A stretch of DNA of 47,916 bases. It comes from an uncultured Synechococcaceae cyanobacterium (GTDB lineage: Bacteria > Cyanobacteriota > Cyanobacteriia > PCC-6307 > Cyanobiaceae). The stretch spans positions 1-47,916 of the forward strand of contig CACGFX010000009.1 of NCBI GenBank assembly GCA_902572395.1. Reading direction: 5' to 3'. Below are positions 1 to 9,054 of the stretch, piece by piece; the first letter of the stretch is position 1; every line of letters starts with the position of its first letter. The position numbers and the translations under genes were made by a program. A model generated the notes under the pieces. That model saw only the letters and a list, made by a program, of their open reading frames with translations, had not been told where the DNA came from and searched no databases.

Positions 1-979
1 TCCTCACTTCTATATCAATCATAGATTTTGGAATTTCAGCAACCAATTCGTTTGTTAAGGCATCTAGTAAAGCTTCAATTTTGATATCTTTTTGAGTTTT
101 TTCAAAATTGTCTTTAAGTTGCTTTTCGATATCTTTCTTTAACTCTTTTAATGATTCTTTGTTGCCAGACTGTTTTGCAAAATCGTCATTAAGTTCAGGC
201 AATTCTTTTTCCTTAAGATCCTTAAGATTTACTTCAAAGATTGCCTCTTTGCCTCTTGAATTCTCATGAGAATAATCTTCAGGGAATTTAAGGTTAAGTG
301 TTTTAGTATCACCAATTTTCATCTTGACAATTCCCTCCACGAAACCGGGAATCATTTTGTTCTTTTCTAACTCAAGATCCATTGATTCACTTGTTCCACC
401 ATCAATCTCTTTACCAGAATCTTTATATTTTCCTTTGAAACTAACTACAGCAATATCTCCTAATTTTGCTGCTCTATTGGTAACTGGAATAATGTTTGCA
501 AACTGATTTCTAGATTTTTCTAGCGCTTCATCTATTGACTTAGGATCAAACTTTGTTTTTGATATTTCAATACTTAGTCCTTTGGATTTTTTAAGTTTTA
601 ATTCTGGGGCAACATCAGTTTGAAGAGTAACCTTAAGTGATTTTTCAGGACTAAACTTTGCAAGTAAAGATTCAAATCCATCTACCAATTCTGGTTCACT
701 TAGTGGTTCTATAGATTTTATTTTTAACGCTTCTTGCCATGATTTATCAATAATTTTTTCTAGAGCAGAAGCATGTAATTGTGTTATGCCAATCCTTTGG
801 ATTAAGACTTGTTTGGGAATTTTACCAAGTCTAAATCCTGGAATTTTAGCTGAACGACTGATAGAACTGATTGTTTCATTAACACAAGTTTTGCAAGTCT
901 CAGATGGTATTTCCAATTCAAATGAGATTCTACTTTGAGGCAGAGGAGTTGTTTTGACTATTAATGCTTCTTTAGCCAT
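1..979 (-). CDS. tig: Trigger factor (ribosome-associated chaperone), 3' end outside window
   Basis: The reverse strand is open from an ATG at 979 to the left edge, giving about 326 visible codons with no stop, so the C-terminal part is missing. Trigger factor binds the ribosome near the exit tunnel and shields nascent chains; it also carries an FKBP-type prolyl isomerase domain. The ribosome-docking signature GFRLGKIP is at residues 48-55. The following region fits the PPIase domain (about residues 155-240, with SFKGKYKDSG and MIPGFVEGIVKM segments), and the visible end lies in the helical C-terminal domain. It is transcribed divergently from asd across a 133-nt gap. In other cyanobacteria clpP and clpX often follow tig; that part cannot be seen here. 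Confidence 0.95.
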   Translation of the reverse strand, partial: MAKEALIVKTTPLPQSRISFELEIPSETCKTCVNETISSISRSAKIPGFRLGKIPKQVLIQRIGITQLHASALEKIIDKSWQEALKIKSIEPLSEPELVDGFESLLAKFSPEKSLKVTLQTDVAPELKLKKSKGLSIEISKTKFDPKSIDEALEKSRNQFANIIPVTNRAAKLGDIAVVSFKGKYKDSGKEIDGGTSESMDLELEKNKMIPGFVEGIVKMKIGDTKTLNLKFPEDYSHENSRGKEAIFEVNLKDLKEKELPELNDDFAKQSGNKESLKELKKDIEKQLKDNFEKTQKDIKIEALLDALTNELVAEIPKSMIDIEVR

Positions 980-1016
980 TTTTTTATTTATTACTAAAAG
1001 CCGAAACTTAATTATT

Positions 1017-1029
1017 TCACATTATGTGA
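1017..1029. promoter_or_regulatory. 13-nt perfect palindrome in the tig/asd divergent promoter region
   Basis: The sequence TCACATTATGTGA is a perfect inverted repeat with 6-nt arms around a central T. It lies 38 nt upstream of the tig ATG and 84 nt upstream of the asd GTG. Placement between two divergent genes and dyad symmetry suit a binding site for a dimeric regulator, but the AT-rich background makes chance palindromes fairly common. It does not match the NtcA consensus (GTA-N8-TAC). Confidence 0.3.
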
Positions 1030-1074
1030 TTTCCTTGAAAGTTATTTTTTTGATAAAGTAAAAAAAATAGTCAA

Positions 1075-1098
1075 ACTATTTATAAAACTATTTATAAA
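1075..1098. repeat. Perfect 12-bp tandem duplication upstream of asd
   Basis: The unit ACTATTTATAAA occurs twice back to back (1075-1086 and 1087-1098), ending 14 nt before the asd start codon. Each copy contains a TATAAA-like element, so it may have duplicated a -10 box, or it may be neutral slippage in an AT-rich spacer. The duplication itself is directly visible; any role is inference. Confidence 0.6.
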
Positions 1099-1112
1099 AA
1101 TCATTTTAAAGT

Positions 1113-2144
1113 GTGAGACAATCTCCGTTTTTGCCGGATAGGCCATTAAAAGTTGCTGTTTTAGGATCTTCAGGTGCTGTGGGATCTGAATTACTCAAAA
1201 TTCTTGAACAACGTGATTTCCCAATATCAGAATTGGTCTTGCTTTCATCAGAGCGTTCAGAAGGAAAAAAAATTATTTGGAAAGGTGAAGAATTAGTTAC
1301 AAAAAAAACAACTAAGGAAGAATTTCTGAATCTTGATTTAGTTTTAGCTTCAGCCGGTGGAAGTATTTCAAAAAAATGGTTGTCTACCATTAAGGAACAA
1401 AATGCTTTATTGATAGATAATTCAAGTGCTTTCAGATTAGATAATAATGTACCTCTTATAGTTCCTGAAGTTAATGGTAGTGACGTAATTAACCATGATG
1501 GGGTAATAGCGAATCCAAACTGCACTACCATTTTGCTGACGTTAGTTTTAGCTCCGTTAAATAAACTTTCGACTATTCAAAGAGTAGTTGTCTCAACATA
1601 TCAATCCGTAAGTGGTGCAGGCCAATTGGCGATGGAGGAACTAAAACTTTTAACTGAAAAATATCTTCGGGGTAATCCTCAAAAAAGTGAAGTTTTGCCA
1701 TACTCACTTGCTTTTAATTTGTTTTTGCATAATTCACCCATGCTTGCAAATAATTACTGCGAAGAAGAGATGAAAATGGTTAATGAGACTAGGAAAATAT
1801 TAAATATCGCTGATTTAAAGCTCTCTGCTACATGTGTTCGAGTCCCAGTACTAAGAGCACATTCTGAATCGATCAATATTGAATTTGCTGGTGTAGTTGA
1901 GCCTAAAGATGCTCTTGAAGAATTAAAAAAATCTCCTGGAATTGAACTTATTGAGGATTACAAAAATAATAGATTTCCTATGCCAAATGATGTTATGGGA
2001 AGGGATAATGTTGCTGTTGGCAGGCTAAGAACTGATATAAGTCAGCCTAATGGATTAGAATTATGGTTATGTGGAGATCAAATAAGAAAAGGAGCAGCTC
2101 TTAATGCTGTTCAAATAGCTGAGTTATTAGTTCCAAAAAAATGA
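1113..2144 (+). CDS. asd: Aspartate-semialdehyde dehydrogenase
   Basis: This 343-residue enzyme reduces aspartyl phosphate to aspartate semialdehyde with NADPH, the branch-point intermediate for lysine/diaminopimelate, threonine and methionine. The N-terminal nucleotide-binding loop reads [14 protein letters not shown] (about residues 15-28). The catalytic cysteine is Cys137 in the NPNCTT motif, followed by the TYQSVSGAG segment and [12 protein letters not shown] in the dimerisation/catalytic domain. Length is normal for the family. The start is GTG at 1113; the GTG two bases upstream runs straight into a stop, and no in-frame ATG precedes the Rossmann fold. The stop overlaps the dapA start by 4 nt (ATGA), so translational coupling is likely. 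A 12-bp tandem repeat lies just upstream. Confidence 0.96.
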   Translation: MRQSPFLPDRPLKVAVLGSSGAVGSELLKILEQRDFPISELVLLSSERSEGKKIIWKGEELVTKKTTKEEFLNLDLVLASAGGSISKKWLSTIKEQNALLIDNSSAFRLDNNVPLIVPEVNGSDVINHDGVIANPNCTTILLTLVLAPLNKLSTIQRVVVSTYQSVSGAGQLAMEELKLLTEKYLRGNPQKSEVLPYSLAFNLFLHNSPMLANNYCEEEMKMVNETRKILNIADLKLSATCVRVPVLRAHSESINIEFAGVVEPKDALEELKKSPGIELIEDYKNNRFPMPNDVMGRDNVAVGRLRTDISQPNGLELWLCGDQIRKGAALNAVQIAELLVPKK

Positions 2145-3043
2145 TCACAGACAAAACTGAGTATAATAATCCGCTATTTGGAAGAATATTGACTGCAATG
2201 GTTACTCCATTCACTGAAAATGGAGATGTAGACTATGAACTTGCTATAAAACTAGCAAATTATCTTTTTGAGAATGGTTCCGATGGAATTGTGCTATGTG
2301 GTACTACTGGAGAATCTCCTACTCTTTCATGGGCGGAACAGCATGATTTATTTATTGCGGTAAAAGGATCTTTGGATGCAACCTGTAAAGTAATAGTTGG
2401 CACTGGTAGTAACTGTACAAGCGAGGCTGTGGAAGCTACAAAAAAAGCTTACGACTCTGGTGCCGACGGTGCTTTGGTCGTTGTTCCATATTACAATAAG
2501 CCACCTCAAGACGGTCTTTATAAACATTTCAGTTCTATAGCTAATTCTGCAAAGAATTTGCCTCTTATGCTTTATAACATTCCTGGAAGGACAGGATGCA
2601 ATTTATTACCTGATACTGTGAAGAAACTTATGGATTTCTCAAATATTCTCAGTATTAAAGCTGCAAGCGGTAGAATAGAAGAAGTAACAGAATTAAGAGC
2701 TATTTGTGGCTCTAAACTCTCTGTATATAGTGGCGACGATTCTTTGTTGCTTCCAATGTTATCTGTAGGTGCTGTAGGAGTAGTAAGCGTTGCAAGTCAT
2801 TTAGTGGGATTGCAATTGAAAGAGATGATTCATTCTTTTCAAAGTGGAGAGGTTTCCAATGCGCTTGCTATTCATGAAAAACTTCAGCCTCTCTTTAAAG
2901 CACTCTTTATGACTACTAATCCAATCCCAATTAAGGCTGCTTTAGAGCTATCGGGATGGGCTGTAGGTAATCCTAGAAGTCCTTTGTCACCATTAACCAT
3001 TGACATGAAAAAGCAACTATCTTTTATCCTGAAATCCTTATAA
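2141..3043 (+). CDS. dapA: 4-hydroxy-tetrahydrodipicolinate synthase
   Basis: This 300-residue TIM-barrel lyase condenses pyruvate with aspartate semialdehyde in the first committed step to diaminopimelate and lysine. The Schiff-base lysine is Lys173 in SIKAASG, the catalytic tyrosine is Tyr145 in YNIPGRTG, and the substrate-binding loop CGTTGESPT is near residues 53-61. The ATG overlaps the asd stop by 4 nt, so the two consecutive pathway genes form a coupled operon. The rnj gene follows after 80 nt on the same strand. Nothing is missing or unusual in the reading frame. Confidence 0.97.
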   Translation: MITDKTEYNNPLFGRILTAMVTPFTENGDVDYELAIKLANYLFENGSDGIVLCGTTGESPTLSWAEQHDLFIAVKGSLDATCKVIVGTGSNCTSEAVEATKKAYDSGADGALVVVPYYNKPPQDGLYKHFSSIANSAKNLPLMLYNIPGRTGCNLLPDTVKKLMDFSNILSIKAASGRIEEVTELRAICGSKLSVYSGDDSLLLPMLSVGAVGVVSVASHLVGLQLKEMIHSFQSGEVSNALAIHEKLQPLFKALFMTTNPIPIKAALELSGWAVGNPRSPLSPLTIDMKKQLSFILKSL

Positions 3044-3123
3044 TAGGGATTATATTCAACTTGATAATTAAATTTAAATAAACCTTATTTGATTACAAGC
3101 AGGCCTTTATAAATTTCAAAATT

Positions 3124-5109
3124 ATGCAATCAAGTACAAATTCAACTGTAAATAGATCTACTCATGATTCATCTAGATCTAAAAGTAATACGCCATCTCT
3201 ACGAGTAATACCTCTTGGAGGACTGCATGAGATAGGAAAAAACACTTGTGTTTTTGAATATGGTGATGAATTAATGCTTGTTGATGCTGGCCTAGCTTTC
3301 CCATCTGATGGTATGCATGGCGTAAACGTTGTTATGCCTGATACAACTTTTTTAAAAGAAAATCAAAGAAGAATAAAAGGAATGATTGTCACTCACGGAC
3401 ATGAGGATCATATTGGAGGTATTTCTCATCATCTAAAGCATTTTAATATTCCGATTATTTATGGCCCAAGACTGGCAATGTCAATGCTTAGAGGAAAAAT
3501 GGAGGAAGCCGGGGTATCTGATAGAACAACTATACAGACAGTAAATCCAAGAGATGTTGTAAAAGTAGGACAACATTTTTCTGTTGAATTTATTCGAAAT
3601 ACCCATTCTATTTGCGATAGCTTTTCTTTAGCAGTTACAACGCCTGTTGGTACTATTATTTTTACGGGAGATTTTAAGTTTGATCATATGCCAGTAGATG
3701 GAGAGCAATTTGATATTGAAAGAATGGTGCATTACGGAGAGAAGGGTGTTTTATGCATGTTTAGTGATTCGACTAATGCCGAAGTTCCAGGTTTTTGTCC
3801 TTCTGAAAAGACTATCTATCCCTCTTTAGAAAAACATATTGCAGATGCAAAAGAACGAGTTATACTTACCACTTTTGCTAGTTCTGTTCATAGAGTGACA
3901 ATGATCTTAGAATTGGCTATGAAACATGGAAGAAAGGTCGGTTTATTAGGTAGATCTATGATAAATGTTATTGCTAAGGCTAGAGATATTGGTTATATGA
4001 AATGCCCAGATGATTTGTTTGTTCCTATCAAGCAAATTAGAGATTTGCCAGATAGGGAGACCTTATTATTAATGACGGGAAGTCAAGGAGAACCCTTAGC
4101 AGCGTTAAGCAGAATCTCTCGTGGTGAACATCAGCATGTTCGTCTTAAAACTACTGATACTGTAATTTTTTCAGCCAGCCCAATTCCTGGTAATACTATT
4201 TCTGTTGTTAATACAATAGATAGATTAATGAAACTCGGAGCAAAGGTTGTTTATGGAAAGGGTGAGAATATTCATGTTTCTGGTCATGGTTTTCAAGAAG
4301 ATCAAAAGTTAATGTTGGCACTCGCAAAACCTAAGTTTTTTGTTCCTGTTCATGGAGAACATAGAATGCTTGTTTGTCATGGCAAGAGTGCACAAACTAT
4401 GGGGGTTCCAAAGGACAATATTTTAATTATTGAAAATGGAGATGTAGTTGAGTTAACACCTAATTCTATTCAAAAGGGTGATCCCGTAAAAGCTGGTGTT
4501 GAACTGCTTGATAACTCACGAAATGGGATAGTAGATGCTCGAGTATTAAAGGAGAGACAGCAATTAGCTGGGGATGGTGTAGTAACTGTTTTAGCTCCTA
4601 TTAGTACAGATGGGAATATGGTTGCGCCTCCTAGAGTTAATTTAAGAGGAGTTGTTACTACTGCAGAGCCAAGAAAAATGTCTATGTGGACAGAACGAGA
4701 AATAAGCTGGGTCTTAGAAAATAGATGGAAACAATTATCCAGACAAACTGGGCCAAATAATTTTGAGGTTGATTGGATTGGTGTACAAAGAGAAATTGAA
4801 AATGGTTTATCGAGAAGAATGAGAAGAGAATTACAAGTTGAACCACTTATTTTGTGTTTAGTTCAACCTGCTCCAAGTGGAACTCGTGCTTATATTCCAA
4901 AGATTACCGAAGAGCAAAATTTCTCCAATAGAAATAGAAATAATAATAATTTCCATAAGAAATCAAACAATAATCATCCTAAGAGTTCAAATAACCCACA
5001 AAATACCCAAAAAAGTCCAAAAGTTTCACAGAATTCATCAGCTGAGACTGCTACAGAAGATTCATTTGAAGGTAGAACTAGAAGAAGAAGATCTGCTGTA
5101 ACATCTTAA
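3124..5109 (+). CDS. rnj: Ribonuclease J with Asn/Ser-rich tail
   Basis: This 661-residue metallo-beta-lactamase/beta-CASP nuclease degrades and matures RNA in the cytoplasm; the family has endonuclease and 5'-3' exonuclease activity. The zinc motif THGHEDHIGG places His91, His93, Asp95 and His96. His161 (NTHSICDS), the FTGDFKFDH segment and the later VHGEH motif (His410) complete the metal site. After about residue 595 the chain becomes a low-complexity Asn/Lys/Ser-rich segment ending in RTRRRRSAVTS. That tail is absent from the Bacillus J1/J2 core and looks disordered. Gene order asd-dapA-rnj resembles the Bacillus asd-dapG-dapA-rnjB order. The stop overlaps the convergent tilS stop by 4 nt. 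Confidence 0.95.
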   Translation: MQSSTNSTVNRSTHDSSRSKSNTPSLRVIPLGGLHEIGKNTCVFEYGDELMLVDAGLAFPSDGMHGVNVVMPDTTFLKENQRRIKGMIVTHGHEDHIGGISHHLKHFNIPIIYGPRLAMSMLRGKMEEAGVSDRTTIQTVNPRDVVKVGQHFSVEFIRNTHSICDSFSLAVTTPVGTIIFTGDFKFDHMPVDGEQFDIERMVHYGEKGVLCMFSDSTNAEVPGFCPSEKTIYPSLEKHIADAKERVILTTFASSVHRVTMILELAMKHGRKVGLLGRSMINVIAKARDIGYMKCPDDLFVPIKQIRDLPDRETLLLMTGSQGEPLAALSRISRGEHQHVRLKTTDTVIFSASPIPGNTISVVNTIDRLMKLGAKVVYGKGENIHVSGHGFQEDQKLMLALAKPKFFVPVHGEHRMLVCHGKSAQTMGVPKDNILIIENGDVVELTPNSIQKGDPVKAGVELLDNSRNGIVDARVLKERQQLAGDGVVTVLAPISTDGNMVAPPRVNLRGVVTTAEPRKMSMWTEREISWVLENRWKQLSRQTGPNNFEVDWIGVQREIENGLSRRMRRELQVEPLILCLVQPAPSGTRAYIPKITEEQNFSNRNRNNNNFHKKSNNNHPKSSNNPQNTQKSPKVSQNSSAETATEDSFEGRTRRRRSAVTS

Positions 5110-6116
5110 CTTTTTTCAAAATTTATAAAGTTTTTATCCCAAACGATTTTTAAAAACTCTTGAAAATTAATTTGACCTTTATTTTTTTCATAAATTGAAG
5201 TTGCTAATTTTGTTAGATTTTTAGAACTACATTGCTTTGGAGATATTTCTTTCAAAAATCTATTTAAGATTGTGCACCTCGCTTCAATACACATACTATT
5301 TAGGAGATTTCTATCGATACCTTTTGCATTTTTACAATATAAATACGCTAGTTCACTAAGATCATTACGTTCATTATTGTATTTGCTCATTTTTTGGGAA
5401 AAATTATTTATCCTTTCAGAACAACCAGGATAGATGCCTTCTAAGGAAGGAATAATTTTTTTTCTCACTAAATTTCTTTTTAATTTAAGATCTGAATTTG
5501 TAGGATCTTCCCAGACTGGGATCTTCATATCATTGCAAAATTGTTTTGTATCTTCCCTACTGAAAATTAATATTGGTCTTATTAGAAAAATTTGATTTTC
5601 TATTAATCTTTTACTCTCAATATTACTCAGACCTGCAAAATTGCTTCCTCTAGATAAATTGAGGATAAATGTTTCTGCATTATCACTACTTGTGTGACCA
5701 GTTAACAAATAAATATTATGTTTTTGCTGGTTTGTATTTAATAAAGTTTTGGCTCTTTCACATAATTTTTTATATCTCCATTCTCGTGCTTTTTCTTCTG
5801 AAGAAATACTTTCTTTATTTGCTTGATCAAAAGAGAATGAAATATTTTTATATTCGCAATAATCTCTTAATTCAAGAGCATATAGTGATGATTTTTCGTG
5901 CCACTGATGATCACCATGCCAAACACTAATAGACCAATTATGTAGTTTTTTTAGGTCATTAATTAGGGTTAATAAGGCCATTGAATCTTGACCCCCGGAA
6001 ACACTTATTAAAATATTGGATCCTTTGGGAATTAATATTTTTTTGGTAAGAATCTCCTTATGAAGCTGATGATGCCATGATGACCAATTTTTCTGAGTTA
6101 ATTTTTTATCAGTCAT
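5106..6116 (-). CDS. tilS: tRNA(Ile)-lysidine synthase, short form
   Basis: TilS attaches lysine to C34 of the CAU-anticodon tRNA-Ile, so that the tRNA reads AUA instead of AUG. The ATP pyrophosphatase P-loop SGGQDS is at residues 40-45, followed by the typical LTGHTSSDNAETFILNLSRG and RPILIFSREDTKQFC segments. At 336 residues it is shorter than the E. coli and Bacillus enzymes (about 430-470) and appears to lack the C-terminal TilS_C domain; short forms are known, for example in Aquifex. The ORF is intact. It converges on rnj, and both stops use the shared TTAA at 5106-5109. Confidence 0.93.
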   Translation of the reverse strand: MTDKKLTQKNWSSWHHQLHKEILTKKILIPKGSNILISVSGGQDSMALLTLINDLKKLHNWSISVWHGDHQWHEKSSLYALELRDYCEYKNISFSFDQANKESISSEEKAREWRYKKLCERAKTLLNTNQQKHNIYLLTGHTSSDNAETFILNLSRGSNFAGLSNIESKRLIENQIFLIRPILIFSREDTKQFCNDMKIPVWEDPTNSDLKLKRNLVRKKIIPSLEGIYPGCSERINNFSQKMSKYNNERNDLSELAYLYCKNAKGIDRNLLNSMCIEARCTILNRFLKEISPKQCSSKNLTKLATSIYEKNKGQINFQEFLKIVWDKNFINFEKS

Positions 6117-6135
6117 TTTGTGTTGCTCAGATAAT

Positions 6136-6168
6136 ATTTTTTAAAAAATGCACTGTTTTACTAAAACA
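6136..6168. promoter_or_regulatory. Two inverted repeats in the tilS/ycf23 divergent gap
   Basis: The 85-nt gap between the divergent tilS and ycf23 starts contains a 14-nt palindrome of six T then six A flanked by A and T (6136-6149). It also contains a TGTTTT/AAAACA inverted repeat with a 3-nt loop (6154-6168). Both could be regulatory dyads or, in RNA, weak hairpins. Their AT-only or AT-rich makeup means chance cannot be excluded. Confidence 0.25.
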
Positions 6169-6201
6169 ATGTCACAATCGGGTAATAAATTCATTAAGTA
6201 A

Positions 6202-6978
6202 ATGAGTCTGATTAATCTTTTGCCACAAAAAATCAAAGAAGAGTTAAGAAGCAAATCTTTACTCAAAATTATTTCAGGATTGAATAATTTCGATGTTCAA
6301 TCTGTGAAAATAATAGTTGAGGCTGCTTCATTAGGAGCTGCAGATCTTATCGATATTGCTTGTAAACCTGAACTAGTTGATTTAGCGCTTAAGAATTCAA
6401 CACTACCTGTTTGTGTTAGTTCAGTAGTTCCCAAATCTTTTCAAGATTCTGTAAAAGCAGGAGCATCTTTAATTGAAATAGGAAATTACGATACTTTTTA
6501 TGAAAAAGGCATTAATTTTACAGATAAAAAAGTTTTAAACATTACAAAAGAGACGAGGGATTTATTGCCTAATGTTCCTTTATCAGTAACTGTTCCTCAT
6601 ACTATGCCTATTGATAAACAAGTTGATCTTGCTATAAAGCTAGTGGAAGAAGGTGTTGATATTATTCAAACAGAAGGTGGCACCAGTTCTACCCCTTACT
6701 CTTCAGGAATTCAAGGTTTTTTTGAAAAATCAGTACCAACTCTTGCAGCTACCTATGCTATTCACCAAGAATTTAAGAAACAATCTCTGAATATACCAAT
6801 CATGAGTGCCTCTGGATTAAGCCAAGTAACTTGTCCACTAGCAATATCCTCTGGAGCCTCAGCAGTTGGCGTTGGATCTGTAGTTAATAAATTAGATGAT
6901 TTAATATCAATGATTGCGGTTGTTAGGGGCTTAAAAGAATCTTTGAAAAATTCAATAATTGGAGAAAAAATTTCTTAG
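6202..6978 (+). CDS. ycf23: Ycf23/DUF561 family TIM-barrel-like protein, function unknown
   Basis: This 258-residue protein is recognised as the DUF561/Ycf23 family, conserved in cyanobacteria and encoded in some red-algal-type plastids. The sequence alternates short hydrophobic strands and helices (for example LKIISGLNNF, DLIDIACKP, VCVSSVVPKS, IMSASGLSQVT, ASAVGVGSVVN). This pattern fits a beta/alpha barrel, with a glycine-rich late loop of the type that binds phosphate in other barrels. No catalytic motif can be assigned and no signal peptide or membrane segment is seen. It is divergent from tilS and sits 29 nt upstream of uvrB on the same strand. I do not assign a reaction. Confidence 0.85.
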   Translation: MSLINLLPQKIKEELRSKSLLKIISGLNNFDVQSVKIIVEAASLGAADLIDIACKPELVDLALKNSTLPVCVSSVVPKSFQDSVKAGASLIEIGNYDTFYEKGINFTDKKVLNITKETRDLLPNVPLSVTVPHTMPIDKQVDLAIKLVEEGVDIIQTEGGTSSTPYSSGIQGFFEKSVPTLAATYAIHQEFKKQSLNIPIMSASGLSQVTCPLAISSGASAVGVGSVVNKLDDLISMIAVVRGLKESLKNSIIGEKIS

Positions 6979-7007
6979 TATAGCAATACCCTTCTGCTAA
7001 CAGGTTG

Positions 7008-9047
7008 ATGAACAACTATAAGCTTCAAGCTCCTTACGAACCAAACGGAGATCAACCAGAAGCTATTAAAAAATTAGTTCAAGGCGTCAATACTGGTAAA
7101 GAGTTTCAGACTCTTTTAGGAGCTACTGGAACCGGAAAAACATTTACTATTGCGAATGTAATTCAACAAACAGGAAGACCAGCACTTGTATTAGCCCATA
7201 ACAAAACTTTAGCTGCACAGCTATGTAATGAATTAAGGGATTTTTTTCCAAAAAATGCTGTTGAGTACTTCATTTCTTACTACGATTATTATCAACCTGA
7301 AGCTTATGTGCCCGTAAGTGATACTTACATAGCCAAAACGGCTTCAATTAATGAAGAAATAGATATGCTTAGGCATTCTGCAACACGCTCATTATTTGAA
7401 AGAAAAGATGTAATTGTTGTAGCCTCAATAAGTTGTATTTATGGCCTTGGTATACCGAGTGAGTATTTAAAAGCTGCAGTTAAATTTGAAGTGGGAAAAT
7501 CAATAAATCTACGTTCTTCTTTGAGGTCTCTTGTTGAAAATCAATATACTAGAAATGATATTGAAATTACTAGAGGCAGATTTAGAATTAAAGGTGATGT
7601 TCTAGAAATCGGCCCAGCTTATGAGGATAGATTAATTAGAATCGAATTATTTGGTGATGAAGTCGAAGCTATTAGATATGTTGACCCTACTACAGGAGAA
7701 ATACTTGAAAGTTTGGAACAAGTTAGCGTTTACCCAGCGAAGCATTTTGTGACCCCAAAAGAAAGACTTGAGAGTGCAATAAGTGCAATTAGAAGTGAAT
7801 TAAAAACTCAACTAGATAAATTTACATATGAAGGAAAATTATTAGAGGCTCAACGTCTAGAACAACGCACAAAATATGATTTAGAAATGCTCAAAGAGGT
7901 TGGTTATTGTAATGGAGTTGAGAATTATGCTCGTCATTTATCAGGCAGGGAGGAAGGTTCACCGCCAGAATGCTTAATAGATTACTTTCCCAAAGATTGG
8001 TTGTTGGTAGTTGATGAGAGTCATGTAACATGTCCTCAACTTCATGCGATGTACAATGGTGATCAATCCAGAAAAAAAGTTTTAATAGATCATGGTTTTA
8101 GATTGCCCAGTGCTGCAGATAATAGACCTTTAAAATGTGAAGAGTTTTGGGAAAAATCAAAACAGACATTATTTATAAGTGCAACTCCGGGTCAATGGGA
8201 ATTAGATCAATGTGATGGTGAATTTATTGAGCAAGTTATAAGACCAACTGGGGTATTAGATCCTGTAATTGATGTAAGACCTAGTGCGGGCCAAATAGAA
8301 GATCTGTTATCTGAAATAAGAATTAGAGCTGAAAAGAATCAACGAGTGCTAGTGACAACACTCACTAAGAGAATGGCTGAAGATCTAACTGATTTTTTGT
8401 CTGACAATAAAGTAAGAGTTAGATATTTGCATTCCGAAATACATTCAATTGAAAGAATTGAAATTATTCAAGACCTCAGAATGGGCGAATATGATGTTTT
8501 GGTAGGAGTTAATTTATTAAGAGAGGGACTAGATCTTCCTGAAGTATCCTTAGTTGCTATTTTAGATGCTGATAAAGAAGGTTTTCTCAGGGCTGAAAGG
8601 TCATTGATTCAAACAATAGGAAGAGCTGCAAGACATGTTGAAGGTGTTGCCTTGCTTTATGCAGATAACTTCACAGATTCAATGAAAAGAGCAATATCTG
8701 AAACTGAAAGAAGAAGAACTATTCAAAAAAAATATAACCAAATCAATGGTATTACTCCAAAACCTGCAGGCAAAAAAATAGAAAATTCAATATTATCTTT
8801 TCTAGAACTTTCCAGAAAACTAGATGCTGGTGGTTTATCTAAAGATTTAATAAATATAGTTAATAACAAAACTGACGCAATTCTCAGTTCCAGCGATAAT
8901 CAATGTTTGCTCGAAGAATTGCCTGACTTAATAGAAAAGTTAGAAATTAAAATGAAAGATGCTGCAAAAGAGTTAAATTTTGAAGAAGCAGCAAATTTGA
9001 GGGATAGAATCAAAAAATTAAGACAAAAATTGGCAAGAAATAATTAA
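7008..9047 (+). CDS. uvrB: Excinuclease ABC subunit B
   Basis: UvrB is the damage-verifying helicase-like subunit of nucleotide excision repair. It is loaded by UvrA and then recruits UvrC. Walker A GATGTGKT is at residues 38-45, the damage-clamping beta-hairpin [12 protein letters not shown] at 91-102, and the DESH box at 336-339. Helicase motifs V and VI ([23 protein letters not shown]) follow, and a C-terminal UVR coiled-coil motif occupies the last 45 residues or so. I use the ATG at 7008, giving 679 residues; a TTG immediately upstream at 7005 is possible but adds only one residue. The gene converges on lysC with 7 nt between. Confidence 0.97.
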   Translation: MNNYKLQAPYEPNGDQPEAIKKLVQGVNTGKEFQTLLGATGTGKTFTIANVIQQTGRPALVLAHNKTLAAQLCNELRDFFPKNAVEYFISYYDYYQPEAYVPVSDTYIAKTASINEEIDMLRHSATRSLFERKDVIVVASISCIYGLGIPSEYLKAAVKFEVGKSINLRSSLRSLVENQYTRNDIEITRGRFRIKGDVLEIGPAYEDRLIRIELFGDEVEAIRYVDPTTGEILESLEQVSVYPAKHFVTPKERLESAISAIRSELKTQLDKFTYEGKLLEAQRLEQRTKYDLEMLKEVGYCNGVENYARHLSGREEGSPPECLIDYFPKDWLLVVDESHVTCPQLHAMYNGDQSRKKVLIDHGFRLPSAADNRPLKCEEFWEKSKQTLFISATPGQWELDQCDGEFIEQVIRPTGVLDPVIDVRPSAGQIEDLLSEIRIRAEKNQRVLVTTLTKRMAEDLTDFLSDNKVRVRYLHSEIHSIERIEIIQDLRMGEYDVLVGVNLLREGLDLPEVSLVAILDADKEGFLRAERSLIQTIGRAARHVEGVALLYADNFTDSMKRAISETERRRTIQKKYNQINGITPKPAGKKIENSILSFLELSRKLDAGGLSKDLINIVNNKTDAILSSSDNQCLLEELPDLIEKLEIKMKDAAKELNFEEAANLRDRIKKLRQKLARNN

Positions 9048-9054
9048 AAAGAAC

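Noticed and set aside
4877-5101. 74-codon ORF in another frame over the rnj tail
   Set aside because: It is an Ile/Lys-rich frame shadow of the low-complexity Asn-rich tail.
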